Of a stretch of DNA of 64,000 bases, positions 8,961 to 18,293 are shown in pieces. The stretch lies in NCBI GenBank assembly GCA_943914475.1, contig CALUCE010000002.1, positions 127,685 through 191,684 on the forward strand, read 5' to 3'. The DNA is from an uncultured Anaerococcus sp. Lineage in GTDB: Bacteria; Bacillota; Clostridia; Tissierellales; Peptoniphilaceae. The translations under genes and the position numbers were made by a program. Position 1 is the stretch's first letter. Each line of letters begins with the position of its first letter. The notes under the pieces were generated by a model. The model saw nothing but the letters and a program-made list of their open reading frames with translations. It had not been told where the DNA came from and searched no databases.

Positions 8961-10841
8961 CTAGTCTACTTTTTTCTTAAGTAAACCTAGGATTATTGCT
9001 GATACTATAGATCCTATAAGGATAGCTATAAGGTATTTTATAGGATTTTCTATTACACCTATAACCCAGATTCCTCCGTGAGGTGCTCTTAAAGAACAAC
9101 CAAATACCATTGATAGCATTCCTGCAAGAGCCGATCCTACTATGGAGGCAGGTATTACTCTCAAAGGATCTGCCGCTGCAAATGGAATAGCACCTTCTGT
9201 AATAAAGGATAGTCCCATAATAATATTTGTTACTATGGTTTGTCTGTCTCTGTCACTGTATTTATCTTTAAATAAGATCATGGATAGGGAAAGTGCTAGC
9301 GGTGGTACCATACCTCCCGCCATAACCGCTGCCATGACAAGTGAAGATCCTGATGCTAGGGATGCTGTTCCAAATAAATAGGCTGCCTTGTTTATAGGAC
9401 CTCCCATGTCTATGGCCATCATTCCACCAAGCAAGAGTCCTAGGGCAATTTTTGAACCAGAACCCATGGTGCTTAGCCAAGATGTTATAGCTTCATTTAG
9501 GCTTGCAAGTGGTGGATTTAAAAGAAGAAGCATGATTAGGCCAATGGATAAAATTCCAAATAGTGGGAAGATTAGCATAGGTTTAATTCCGTCTAAGGAT
9601 TTTGGTAGTCCCTTGGTTATTTTTCTTAAAAGAATAATTATATAACCTGACAAGAATCCTGCTACCAAGGCCCCAAGGAAACCTGCTCCACCTGTGTTGG
9701 CCAAAAATCCTCCAACAAAACCTACTGTTAGACCTGGTCTGTCAGCTATGGACATTCCTATAAATCCAGCCAATACTGGAAGCATAAAACCAAAGGCTGC
9801 CCCACCTATTTGGTTAAATATGGCTGCTACAGGAGTGTTTGAACCGAAGTTTGATGGGTCTATTGAATAGTCATCCAAAAGAAAGGCAAGGGCTATCAAA
9901 ATACCTCCACCAACTACAAAAGGTAGCATATGGGATACACCATTCATTAGGTGCTTATATATGGTTTGGCCCACAGAAGATTTTTCTCCCCCTTCTTCTT
10001 CCTTAACTGGCTCATCTGCCTTGTAAAGCTTAGTACTATCACTTACGGCTTTTTCTATAAGCTCTTGTGGTTTACTAATACCGTCTGATACCTTGGTTTC
10101 TACAAGTCTTTTTCCTGCAAACCTAGACTTATCTACTCCCACATCAGCCGCTATGATAATACCCTTGGCATCTTTTATTTCCTGGCTTGTAAGGGCATTT
10201 TCAATCCCTGTTGATCCATGAGTTTCTACCTTGATTTTATAACCCATTTCTTCTGCCTTAGTTTTTAAAGATTCTGCTGCCATAAAGGTATGGGCTATAC
10301 CTGTAGGACAACCGGTAATAGCTAGGATATCGTAGAAAGCAGAAGATTCACTTTTCTTTTTTTCTGTAAAGTCATCAGGAAACTTCTCTTTTTCCTTGGC
10401 AGCTATTATAGACAAGAAATCATCTTTCTCCTTTGCTTCTAACAAGTCCTTTCTAAAGTCCTCATCCATAAGCATGGTAGATAGTCTTTGGAGAAGGATA
10501 ATGTGGTCATCAGATGATTTTTCTGGCACTGCTATTAGGAAAAATAGTTTGGTATCTTCTCCATCCAGGGACTCAAAATCTGATCCTTGAGGAATGGTCA
10601 TGGCAGCAAGTTGAGGGAATTTTACAGCCTTTGATTTGGCATGGGGTATGGCTATGCCTTCTCCTATACCTGTTGTGCCTGACTCTTCTCTTTTTAGGAC
10701 ATCTTTCTTATAAATTTCCTTATCTTCAAGATTTCCACTTGTTTCCATTAGGTCTACTAGTTTTGTAATTATTTCTTCCTTAGATCCTGGATTTTCTCCA
10801 AGCCTTATGGAAGTCTTTTTTAATAAATCAATAATTTTCAT
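8961..10841 (-). CDS. fruA: Fructose-specific PTS enzyme IIABC
   Basis: About 626 residues in three modules. EIIA (roughly 1-150) has its phospho-His in GIAIPHAKS. EIIB (roughly 170-270) has the phospho-Cys in ITGCPTGIAHTFMAAE, the hallmark of fructose IIB. EIIC (roughly 285-626) is multi-spanning. It imports fructose as fructose 1-phosphate. The frame is open to 10853, but the ATG at 10841 has GGAG at good spacing and the product then begins MKIIDLLKK. It follows fruK closely and is last in the fruR-fruK-fruA operon. Confidence 0.95.
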   Translation of the reverse strand: MKIIDLLKKTSIRLGENPGSKEEIITKLVDLMETSGNLEDKEIYKKDVLKREESGTTGIGEGIAIPHAKSKAVKFPQLAAMTIPQGSDFESLDGEDTKLFFLIAVPEKSSDDHIILLQRLSTMLMDEDFRKDLLEAKEKDDFLSIIAAKEKEKFPDDFTEKKKSESSAFYDILAITGCPTGIAHTFMAAESLKTKAEEMGYKIKVETHGSTGIENALTSQEIKDAKGIIIAADVGVDKSRFAGKRLVETKVSDGISKPQELIEKAVSDSTKLYKADEPVKEEEGGEKSSVGQTIYKHLMNGVSHMLPFVVGGGILIALAFLLDDYSIDPSNFGSNTPVAAIFNQIGGAAFGFMLPVLAGFIGMSIADRPGLTVGFVGGFLANTGGAGFLGALVAGFLSGYIIILLRKITKGLPKSLDGIKPMLIFPLFGILSIGLIMLLLLNPPLASLNEAITSWLSTMGSGSKIALGLLLGGMMAIDMGGPINKAAYLFGTASLASGSSLVMAAVMAGGMVPPLALSLSMILFKDKYSDRDRQTIVTNIIMGLSFITEGAIPFAAADPLRVIPASIVGSALAGMLSMVFGCSLRAPHGGIWVIGVIENPIKYLIAILIGSIVSAIILGLLKKKVD

Positions 10842-10855
10842 ACTTATCTCCATTT

Positions 10856-11761
10856 TTACATTTTTTCATATAGCCCATATATTTCTTCTTTTTTTCCCAA
10901 ATTCTCTGAAAAGGCTGTTGCCGAGCCACTTGCCACAGAAAATTTAAAGGCTTCTTCATAGCTTAGTCCCTTATCTTTTCCATAGACAAAGCCTGCAACC
11001 ATAGAATCTCCTGCCCCTACAGAGTCTATAAGTTTACCTTGAGGAGCCTTGGAAAAATATTCTTTCCCATCTTCATCAACCATATAGGCCCCGTCTTTAC
11101 CCAAAGAGGCTATAATATTTCTCGCTCCCATAGCTTGAAGTTTTTTGCTATAGGTTGAAAGATCTTTCCTATCCTTTATCCTAATATCAAAAATTCCCTC
11201 AAGCTCTCTTAGGTTTGGTTTTATAAGGTAGGGTCTTAATTCTAAAGTTTCTTTTAAAGCATGGCCACTGGCATCAACTATAATTTTTACATCCTTATCT
11301 TTTAAACTTTCCATAATCTTCTTATAGAAATCTTGGTCCAAGGCATGAGGGATAGATCCTGATAGGAAAAGATAGTCCCCATCCTTTATATTATTAAGCT
11401 TGTTAAAAAGTTCATCCACTTCTTTTTGAGAAATATCAAGACCTAGTCCATTTATCTCCGTTTCAAGATCTGCCTTAATCTTTACATTAATCCTGGTAAA
11501 GCCTTTTTTTACATGGATAAGATCAGTCTTTAGTTTTTCATCTTCCACAAGCTTTCTTTCAAGTTCATCGCCAGTAAAGCCCCCTACATAACCTAGGATG
11601 ATAGAGTCTTCTCCTAAATTTTTCAAAAGCTTTGACACATTGATTCCCTTGCCACCAGCCTTGATTAATTCCTCACTCATCCTGTTGGTCTCTCCTATAT
11701 CAAGATGGTCAAGTCTTACTATATGATCTAGGGCGGGATTTAAGGTTAAAGTATAAATCAT
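10856..11761 (-). CDS. fruK: 1-phosphofructokinase
   Basis: A 301-residue PfkB-family sugar kinase that converts fructose 1-phosphate to fructose 1,6-bisphosphate. MIYTLTLNPALDHIVRLD at the start, GGKGINVSKLLKNLG, and the C-terminal PfkB signature DSVGAGDSMVAGF (with the catalytic Asp) are all present. The ATG overlaps the fruR stop (ATGA) with AGGAGG upstream, so translation is coupled. Confidence 0.96.
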   Translation of the reverse strand: MIYTLTLNPALDHIVRLDHLDIGETNRMSEELIKAGGKGINVSKLLKNLGEDSIILGYVGGFTGDELERKLVEDEKLKTDLIHVKKGFTRINVKIKADLETEINGLGLDISQKEVDELFNKLNNIKDGDYLFLSGSIPHALDQDFYKKIMESLKDKDVKIIVDASGHALKETLELRPYLIKPNLRELEGIFDIRIKDRKDLSTYSKKLQAMGARNIIASLGKDGAYMVDEDGKEYFSKAPQGKLIDSVGAGDSMVAGFVYGKDKGLSYEEAFKFSVASGSATAFSENLGKKEEIYGLYEKM

Positions 11762-12501
11762 ATATCCTCCTTGTATGTCCTTATATCAATTTCTCCCGAA
11801 TCATTATTGCTTATGATTTTTAAGTCTGGATCTGCAGAAAAAGTGACCTGGGAAATCTTTCCATATTTTGACTTATCTGCCAAAACATAAGCTTTTTTAC
11901 ACCTGGAAAGTGCCTTGGTTTTTACCATGGCCTCGTTGACATCAGGAGTAGTAAAGCCAATTTCTTTATGGATACCATTTGTTCCAAAAAAACCTAGGGT
12001 GAAGTTGTATTTTTGTAAAAACTCGCAGGTTGATGCCCCAACCAAGGCTTCTGTTTCAGCTTTAAACTCTCCTGGTAGGATGAAAACTTTCATTCCACGA
12101 CTAGAAAGCTTTCGCCCTATAGAAATAGAATTTGTCATATAGGATGTATTTTCTGCCTTTATATAAGGAATAAGGGCCTCAACACTGGTTCCTGCATCCA
12201 TATAAACAAAATCATTATCCTCTATCAAACTTCCAGCATATTTTCCAATCAGGTCTTTTTCTTCGGTATTAATGGAAGCCTTGTGAGCCATATCGTCTTC
12301 TCTGGTAACATATTGAGCGTTTTTGATTGAACTTACTCCACCAAAAACTTTAACAACCTTATTCATGGAATCAAGTTCATTAAAATCTCTCCTTACAGTA
12401 GCAAGAGATATGCCCAAAGTTTCAGAAGCTTCTGCAGTTTTAAGGCTTCCTTTTTCATTTACCAATTCAACAATCTTAGAAAATCTTTCTTCCTTTAGCA
12501 T
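11758..12501 (-). CDS. fruR: DeoR-family repressor of the fructose operon
   Basis: A 247-residue DeoR-type regulator: an N-terminal winged helix with the family signature (SETLGISLATVRRDFNELDS) and a C-terminal sugar-phosphate sensing domain (YMDAGTSVEALIPYI, FFGTNGIH). The frame is open to 12555, but the ATG at 12501 has AAAGGA upstream and gives the normal MLKEERFSKIVELV start. It leads the fruRKA operon, so it probably responds to fructose 1-phosphate and represses its own promoter at 12523-12551. Confidence 0.92.
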   Translation of the reverse strand: MLKEERFSKIVELVNEKGSLKTAEASETLGISLATVRRDFNELDSMNKVVKVFGGVSSIKNAQYVTREDDMAHKASINTEEKDLIGKYAGSLIEDNDFVYMDAGTSVEALIPYIKAENTSYMTNSISIGRKLSSRGMKVFILPGEFKAETEALVGASTCEFLQKYNFTLGFFGTNGIHKEIGFTTPDVNEAMVKTKALSRCKKAYVLADKSKYGKISQVTFSADPDLKIISNNDSGEIDIRTYKEDI

Positions 12502-12522
12502 AATAAATCCTTTCTTGATTCT

Positions 12523-12576
12523 ATTATAAGACAAAAATAAATCATAGTCAAGCAAAATAATTCATAATCAGTCAAA
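12523..12576 (-). promoter_or_regulatory. fruRKA promoter with tandem putative FruR operators
   Basis: On the minus strand, TTGACT (12551-12546) and TATAAT (12528-12523) are 17 bases apart, a near-consensus promoter. TTGACT-ATGA occurs at the -35 and a related TTGACTG-ATTATGA copy lies about 20 bp upstream (12561-12576). These direct repeats spaced about two helical turns apart resemble DeoR-family operator arrays. Confidence 0.7.
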
Positions 12577-12697
12577 TCTCTTCAAATAAATCAATAAATA
12601 CATAAAAAAATACAAATTTTCTATCTAAAATCTAAAGATATTTTCAAATATTCAAATATAAGATAAAATATATACTAGCTAAGTAAAAGGAGTAAAT

Positions 12698-14140
12698 ATG
12701 AACGATTTAATTTTGATTGCAATTTCCTTTCTTTATATCTTTCTTGTGATAGGACTTGCATCAATTGTAGATAGGTCTAGTAAGGAAAAAACAGAAGTAC
12801 CAAGGAAGTTAATTCACATCTTGGTTGGAAACTGGATTTTTCTCGGACCACTTTTTGATAATTATTGGACCATGATTTTTACACCTCTGGCTTTTGTAAT
12901 ACTAAATTATTTTTCTGTGAAGTCATCCACCTTCTCATCTATGGAAGGAAATAGGGAAGGAGAAAATTTTGGGACTGTTTACTATGCCCTAAGTTTAGTA
13001 TTTTTATCAAGCTTAAGTTATTTTACAGCTAAGTGGCTCTATGCACTTTTAGGTATTCTAATCATGGCCTATGGAGATGGGCTTGCAGCCCTATTTGGAA
13101 TAAAATATGGATCTAGGAATTTTGCCATCAATCCAAAAAAGACCCGTGAAGGATCTTTTATAGTCTTTATGTTTGGTTTTTTAATCACCCTAACTCTTCC
13201 CCTATACTATTTTAAAAGTATCAGGATTCCCTTTATCTATTTCTTGATAATTGCTTTTGTAAATGGACTCTACTCATTTATTTTAGAGCTGTCGGGAGAA
13301 AATAGCTTGGACAACCTCCTTTTGCCTATAGGGTCAGGTCTATTGGGAGGACTTTTAATCTACCATCCATTCAAGGGACTTTTCATCACTTTAGCACTTT
13401 CCTTTGCCATACTTTTCCTTGCCTATAGAAAAAGAGCTATTAGCCTTGATGGAGCAGCTGTAGCCTTAATCACCGGAGCTATACTCTACTATTGTGGGGG
13501 TATCTATGTCTACTTGGCCTTGATAGGATTTTTTATACTTGGTTCTCTTGTTTCCAAAATCTCAAATTCCTACAAGGAGACTGTAAAGAAGAAAAGTTCA
13601 GAGTCAAAGGGAAGAAATGCCATCCAGGTTCTTTCAAATTCCCTACCAGCCCTTATATTTTCTTTCCTATACTATATAAGCTCTGATTCACTTTATCTGC
13701 TCCTGGCCTTTGTAATCTTTGCCGGTGCTAGTGCAGACACTTTTGGATCAGAAATAGGTTCTTTGAGCAAAAGAAAAGTTATAAGCCTAGTAGGTTTTAG
13801 GGAAGTTCCTAGGGGACTTTCTGGTGGAGTAAGTCTTTTGGGTCTTATAGCAAGCGCCCTTGGTGCTTTAATTTTAAGCCTATTTGCCTATCCTGACTTT
13901 GGAAAAAGTGGCATAATCTTTTGTGCAAGCCTTGGCTTTATAGGATCTCTTATAGACTCCATACTGGGAGCCTTGATTCAAAGAAAATACAGGACAAAAG
14001 AAGGAAGTCTTTCAGACTTTCCTGCAAATCTTGGTGATGAACCAGTTATGGGACTAGACTTTGTTTCAAATAATACTGTAAACCTATTGACCCTATCTAT
14101 ATTGGGACTTTTGGCTTATTATTTGCTAAACTTTTTATAA
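12698..14140 (+). CDS. Fused phytol/dolichol-kinase-like and DUF92 membrane protein
   Basis: A 480-residue polytopic membrane protein. The N-terminal half (about 1-210) resembles CTP-dependent phytol or dolichol kinases: PRKLIHILVGNW, then YGDGLAALFGIKYGSRNFAINPKKTREGSF. The C-terminal half (about 225-480) is a DUF92/TMEM19-type domain: GASADTFGSEIGSLSKR, VPRGLSGGVSLLGL, SLIDSILGALIQRKYR and a late NNTVNLL. In plants and cyanobacteria the two families (VTE5 and VTE6) phosphorylate phytol and phytyl phosphate in turn. Here they are one polypeptide, suggesting stepwise phosphorylation of a polyprenol, but the substrate is unknown. AAGGAG precedes the ATG. It is the only plus-strand gene in this part and has no operon partner. 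Confidence 0.85.
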   Translation: MNDLILIAISFLYIFLVIGLASIVDRSSKEKTEVPRKLIHILVGNWIFLGPLFDNYWTMIFTPLAFVILNYFSVKSSTFSSMEGNREGENFGTVYYALSLVFLSSLSYFTAKWLYALLGILIMAYGDGLAALFGIKYGSRNFAINPKKTREGSFIVFMFGFLITLTLPLYYFKSIRIPFIYFLIIAFVNGLYSFILELSGENSLDNLLLPIGSGLLGGLLIYHPFKGLFITLALSFAILFLAYRKRAISLDGAAVALITGAILYYCGGIYVYLALIGFFILGSLVSKISNSYKETVKKKSSESKGRNAIQVLSNSLPALIFSFLYYISSDSLYLLLAFVIFAGASADTFGSEIGSLSKRKVISLVGFREVPRGLSGGVSLLGLIASALGALILSLFAYPDFGKSGIIFCASLGFIGSLIDSILGALIQRKYRTKEGSLSDFPANLGDEPVMGLDFVSNNTVNLLTLSILGLLAYYLLNFL

Positions 14141-14156
14141 ATAATTCTTAATATAC

Positions 14157-14187
14157 AAAAATCCTAGCTTGCCTGCTAGGATTTTTT
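14157..14187. terminator. Bidirectional terminator
   Basis: CCTAGC (14163-14168) and GCTAGG (14175-14180), flanked by A-tract and T-tract, form a symmetric hairpin between the convergent genes ending at 14140 and 14198. Confidence 0.85.
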
Positions 14188-14197
14188 AGTGAAATTT

Positions 14198-15895
14198 CTA
14201 TTTGATTTTTTCCTTATCCAAGGAATCTAGGTATTTTTCTAGTTTTGGAATAATTTCTGCTATTGTTCCATCTTCAAAAGGACTTTTTAATCCTACTTCT
14301 TTTAAAGCCTCCTTTGTTGCAAGCTTTCCGCTTATATGGCAAAGTTTTAGATAAGATTCCCAGGCTTCTTTATAATCTTCCATATCCCATACAAAATATT
14401 GGAAGGCATTTACTTGGGCTATGGTGTAGTCTAGGTAGTAGAAAGGATAGTTGTAGACATGGAGTTGTCTTTGCCATCTTCCTCCATTTTCCAAATATTC
14501 ATTGCCATCATAGTCAAGGTGTGGGAGGTATTTCTTTTCTATTTCTCTGTATTTGGCCCTTCTTTCTGCTGGGGTCATATCAGGATTTTCATAAACCTCT
14601 TCTTGGAATTCGTCAATACTTGCTCCATAAGGTAAGAATTCTAGGGCATCTGTTACATGGTGGTAATAGTATTTTTCAGTATCTTCCCCAAAGAAATTTT
14701 CCATCCAAGGATGGGTAAAGAATTCCATGCTCATTGAGTGAGTTTCTGCAATTTCGCTGGTTATGATGTTGTTTTCAGATGGAAATACATTTCTTGTCAA
14801 ATAACCTTGGAAGGCATGGCCAGCCTCATGGGTTAAAACATCCACATCTCCACTTGTCCCATTAAAGTTTGAGAAAATATAAGGCATTTTTGATATTGGT
14901 AGGTAGGTCATATAACCACCTGGAGCCTTGCCTTGTTTGGTAGTAAGATCCATCATGCCCTTTTCTACCATGGCCTTGAAAAATTCATCTGTTTCTGGTG
15001 AAAGCTCATGGTACATTTTGGTTGCTTGTTTTACCAATACTTCCTCTTTCCCTATAGGTTTTGGATTTCCTGATAAGAATGATAGGGGCACATCGTAGTA
15101 CTTAAAGTTATCTATACCTATCCTTTGTTTTTGTTCCTTGTATAGCTTTTGGGTAAAGGGAACTACCACATCCAAGATTTGTTTTCTGTAGGCTCTGGCA
15201 TCTTCTATATCCCAATCAACCCTTTCCATTAGCTTATAGGCTATTGGTGTGTAGGTCTTATAGCCAAGTTTGTTGGCTATTTGGGTACGAACTTTTACAA
15301 GTTCATCATAAATCCTATCAAGCTCTTCTAAATTATCTGCAAACCATCCATTTAAAGCTTCAAAAGCTTCCTTCCTAGTTTGCCTATCCTTATCTTGGGT
15401 AAAGGCTGCCATTCCAGAAATATTTTTAACCTCTCCCCTAAATTCAATCCTGGCTCCGCCTGTAAGTTTATTGTATTCATTTACAAGTTTGGATTCTTTA
15501 ACCCTATCATCCATGATTGATGGATCAAAAACATCTCTTTTTAGCTCATCCCTTGCAGTAATCATTGATCCGTACTTTTCTTCAAAAGCTTTCCTGTAAG
15601 GTGTATTTAGCCTAATAGTTTGGTGTCTGTGGTCAACCTGGTTAAACCTAGGGCCTGCTTCATAGAAGGCTTCCATTTCCTTATCATAGAATTCATCTTC
15701 AGTATTAATGGTGTTTCTTATATAGGCAATTTCAAACATTTCATTATACTTGTTAGTGATGTCTTCGATCTTTTTGTTAGTTTCAAAGAAAACTTCTTCA
15801 CTTTCTGCTGCTTCTAGCCTGTCCAAAAGTTCATTAATTTCTGCTATTAGCTTATCAAAGTCTGGTCTTTGATAAGTAAGGTCTTTAAATTTCAT
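14198..15895 (-). CDS. M3 family oligoendopeptidase
   Basis: A 565-residue cytosolic zinc peptidase of the PepF/thimet group. The metal site HEAGH is visible in DVLTHEAGHAFQGYLTRN around residue 355, with the third ligand likely in the ETHSMSMEFF stretch downstream. No signal peptide is present. It probably cleaves imported oligopeptides. AAGGGGTGA lies upstream of the ATG, and it appears monocistronic. Confidence 0.92.
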   Translation of the reverse strand: MKFKDLTYQRPDFDKLIAEINELLDRLEAAESEEVFFETNKKIEDITNKYNEMFEIAYIRNTINTEDEFYDKEMEAFYEAGPRFNQVDHRHQTIRLNTPYRKAFEEKYGSMITARDELKRDVFDPSIMDDRVKESKLVNEYNKLTGGARIEFRGEVKNISGMAAFTQDKDRQTRKEAFEALNGWFADNLEELDRIYDELVKVRTQIANKLGYKTYTPIAYKLMERVDWDIEDARAYRKQILDVVVPFTQKLYKEQKQRIGIDNFKYYDVPLSFLSGNPKPIGKEEVLVKQATKMYHELSPETDEFFKAMVEKGMMDLTTKQGKAPGGYMTYLPISKMPYIFSNFNGTSGDVDVLTHEAGHAFQGYLTRNVFPSENNIITSEIAETHSMSMEFFTHPWMENFFGEDTEKYYYHHVTDALEFLPYGASIDEFQEEVYENPDMTPAERRAKYREIEKKYLPHLDYDGNEYLENGGRWQRQLHVYNYPFYYLDYTIAQVNAFQYFVWDMEDYKEAWESYLKLCHISGKLATKEALKEVGLKSPFEDGTIAEIIPKLEKYLDSLDKEKIK

Positions 15896-15954
15896 AAAAT
15901 CACCCCTTTAAATTTACTTCTTTAGAATTAATTATACTATAAATTTAAAGAATA

Positions 15955-15993
15955 AATATAAAAAGTGCTGGCGATTTACTCACCAACACTTTT
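15955..15993 (-). terminator. Terminator of ahpCF
   Basis: AAAAGTG-C-TGG pairs with CCA-A-CACTTTT (15961-15993), followed by a T-rich run on the minus strand, just after ahpF. Confidence 0.75.
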
Positions 15994-15995
15994 AT

Positions 15996-17525
15996 CTATT
16001 GTCTAATTAAATAATTGAAAGCACCTAGGCCTGCTGTCGCGCCTGAGCCCAGGGATATTACTATCTGCTTGAAGGCTACATCTGTGCAGTCTCCTGCAGC
16101 AAATACACCGGGGATTGATGTAGACCCATTTTTATCTACCAAAATCTCTCCCATTTTATTCTTATCAAGCTTATCTTTTGTCCATTCTGTATTTGGATCA
16201 AGGCCTACCAAGATGAATACTCCATCAAGGTCAAGGCTATGACTTTCTCCTGTTTTTCTATCAGTATAAGTTAATCCTGTGACCTTGTCTTCTCCATCTA
16301 TAGAACTTGTTTGGGCAGATGTTATAACTTTGACATTGGAAAGCTCTTTTAGCTTATCTTGGAGAACTTGGTCTGCATTTAAGTGGTCAGCAAATTCAAG
16401 AACCGTAACTTCCTTACCAATAGAGGCAAGGTCTATAGCAGCTTCTATACCTGAGTTTCCTCCACCTATAACTGCAATTTTCTTATCCTTAAATAGGGGG
16501 CCATCGCAGTGGGTGCAGTAGGCTACTCCCTTATTTCTAAGCTCGACTTCTCCCTTGATTCCCAAAAGTCTCCACCTTGCTCCTGTAGCAATAATCAAAG
16601 ACTTGGACTTAAGTTCATCTCCACTTTCAAGTTTTAGCTTAAAGTCTTCATCATTTTTTGTAAAGTCCTCTGCCATAAAACCTTCTATTATTTCTATATC
16701 ATAGGATTTGGCATGGTCTTTTACCTGTGCCATATACTTTGGACCCTCGGTATACTTTGTTCCAATAATATTTTCTATACCAAGAGTCTCATTTACCTGG
16801 CCACCAAACTCGTCACATACTATGGCTGTCTTTAGTCCTTTTCTAGCTGCATAAATAGCTGCAGATCCTGCTGCAGGCCCACCACCTACAACAAGCACAT
16901 CAAATTTATCATACTTGCTAAAGTCGGTCTTCTTCTTTTCTCCACTGATTTTACTCAATAAATCATCAAAAGATATCCTGCCGGAGTTAAAGACCTCACC
17001 ATTTTTGAAAACTGTTGGTACAGCCATAACTTTTCTTTCCTCTACCAAGTCTTCAAAGGCTCCACCTTCTATCATGGTATGAGAAATATTAGGATTTAAA
17101 ACTGCCATAATATTTAAAGCCTGAACAACGTCTGGACAGTTGTGACAAGATAGGGAAACCATAGTTTCAAAGTGAATCTTCTCATCTATGGCCTTGATAG
17201 CTTGAACTTGGTCTTCTTTTATCTTTGGAGCCCTGCCAGATACTTGCAAAAGTGCCAAGACAAAGGACTCAAATTCATGGCCAAGGGGTGTTCCTGCAAA
17301 CCTAACTCCTTTTGACTTTCCATCTTTTAGAATTTCAAAAGAAGGACTAAGCTCATGATCTTTTTCTACTAGACTTAACCTATCAGAAAGTCCAAGCACA
17401 TCATCCAAAAACTCTTTTAAGTCCTTGGATGCCTTGGACTCATCAAAGCTTGCCTGGAAAGTGATATCACTTTCCAGGAGGGCCAGATATTGGCTAAGCT
17501 GATTTTTTAAATCTTTACTAAGCAT
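15996..17525 (-). CDS. ahpF: Alkyl hydroperoxide reductase subunit F
   Basis: A 509-residue flavoprotein that passes electrons from NAD(P)H to AhpC. The N-terminal double-thioredoxin-fold domain carries CxxC in LSCHNCPDVVQ. The FAD site is VVGGGPAAGSAAIYAARKG, the thioredoxin reductase-type redox centre is AYCTHCDGPLF, and the second FAD motif is VFAAGDCTD. It starts four bases after ahpC and is its operon partner. Confidence 0.96.
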   Translation of the reverse strand: MLSKDLKNQLSQYLALLESDITFQASFDESKASKDLKEFLDDVLGLSDRLSLVEKDHELSPSFEILKDGKSKGVRFAGTPLGHEFESFVLALLQVSGRAPKIKEDQVQAIKAIDEKIHFETMVSLSCHNCPDVVQALNIMAVLNPNISHTMIEGGAFEDLVEERKVMAVPTVFKNGEVFNSGRISFDDLLSKISGEKKKTDFSKYDKFDVLVVGGGPAAGSAAIYAARKGLKTAIVCDEFGGQVNETLGIENIIGTKYTEGPKYMAQVKDHAKSYDIEIIEGFMAEDFTKNDEDFKLKLESGDELKSKSLIIATGARWRLLGIKGEVELRNKGVAYCTHCDGPLFKDKKIAVIGGGNSGIEAAIDLASIGKEVTVLEFADHLNADQVLQDKLKELSNVKVITSAQTSSIDGEDKVTGLTYTDRKTGESHSLDLDGVFILVGLDPNTEWTKDKLDKNKMGEILVDKNGSTSIPGVFAAGDCTDVAFKQIVISLGSGATAGLGAFNYLIRQ

Positions 17526-17528
17526 GGG

Positions 17529-18095
17529 TTAAATCTTACCAACCAAGTCTAGGCCAGGTGTTAGAGTTTCTCCAGTTTCTTTCCATTTTGCTGGACAAGC
17601 TTCGCCTGGATTTTCCCTAATGTATTGGGCAGCTCTAATCTTATCAATAAGTTGTGAAGCATCTCTACCAATACCGTCAGCATTGATTTCTACTGCTTGG
17701 ACAACATTATCTGGATCTATGATAAAAGTTGCTCTTTGTGCCAAACCTTGGTCATCTAGAACTTCAAAGTTTTCTGAAATAGTGTGGCTTGGATCTCCTA
17801 TCATCTTGTATTCAATCTTTGAGATAGCCTCAGAGTGGTCATGCCATGCCTTGTGAACAAAGTGAGTATCTGTTGAAATTGAATATACTTCAACTCCCAA
17901 TTCCTTTAATTTTCCGTATTGGTTTTGCAGATCTTCAAGCTCTGTTGGACAAACAAAGGTGAAGTCAGCTGGGTAGAAGCATAGAACATTCCATGAACCC
18001 TTTAAGTCTTCACTACTTACTCCTACAAATTCCTCAGCCTTCGGGTCATAAGCTTGGGCGTTAAATTCCAAAATTTCCTTTCCTACTAGTGACAT
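17529..18095 (-). CDS. ahpC: Peroxiredoxin, alkyl hydroperoxide reductase subunit C
   Basis: A 188-residue typical 2-Cys peroxiredoxin. The peroxidatic cysteine is C49 in FTFVCPTELED, and the resolving cysteine lies in GEACPAKW near the C-terminus. It reduces hydrogen peroxide and organic peroxides and is recycled by AhpF. GGAGG precedes the ATG, and a PerR-like operator covers its promoter. Confidence 0.97.
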   Translation of the reverse strand: MSLVGKEILEFNAQAYDPKAEEFVGVSSEDLKGSWNVLCFYPADFTFVCPTELEDLQNQYGKLKELGVEVYSISTDTHFVHKAWHDHSEAISKIEYKMIGDPSHTISENFEVLDDQGLAQRATFIIDPDNVVQAVEINADGIGRDASQLIDKIRAAQYIRENPGEACPAKWKETGETLTPGLDLVGKI

Positions 18096-18153
18096 ATATT
18101 ACCTCCATATTATTTAATATTTTTCTATATTTTTAACGAATCAATATCCGCTA

Positions 18154-18189
18154 TTAGAATCATTATAGTATTAAAACTAAATTAATCAA
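18154..18189 (-). promoter_or_regulatory. ahpC promoter overlapped by a PerR-like box
   Basis: On the minus strand TTGATT (18189-18184) and TATAAT (18167-18162) are 16 bases apart. The stretch 18154-18168 (TTAGAATCATTATAG) matches the PerR consensus TTATAATNATTATAA at all but two fixed positions and covers the -10. This suggests peroxide-induced expression of ahpCF. Confidence 0.7.
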
Positions 18190-18234
18190 GTAATTATTAT
18201 AGATTTTTGCCAAACTTTATATTTTACAAAAAAA

Positions 18235-18262
18235 TTGACCTGATCTTTTTCGGGTATATAAA
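18235..18262 (+). promoter_or_regulatory. Promoter of the betaine/choline ABC operon
   Basis: TTGACC (18235-18240) and TATAAA (18257-18262) are 16 bases apart, about 30 bases upstream of the transporter ATPase start. Confidence 0.6.
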
Positions 18263-18293
18263 CAAAGAGATTCAAAAAAAGAAAAGGAGTATT

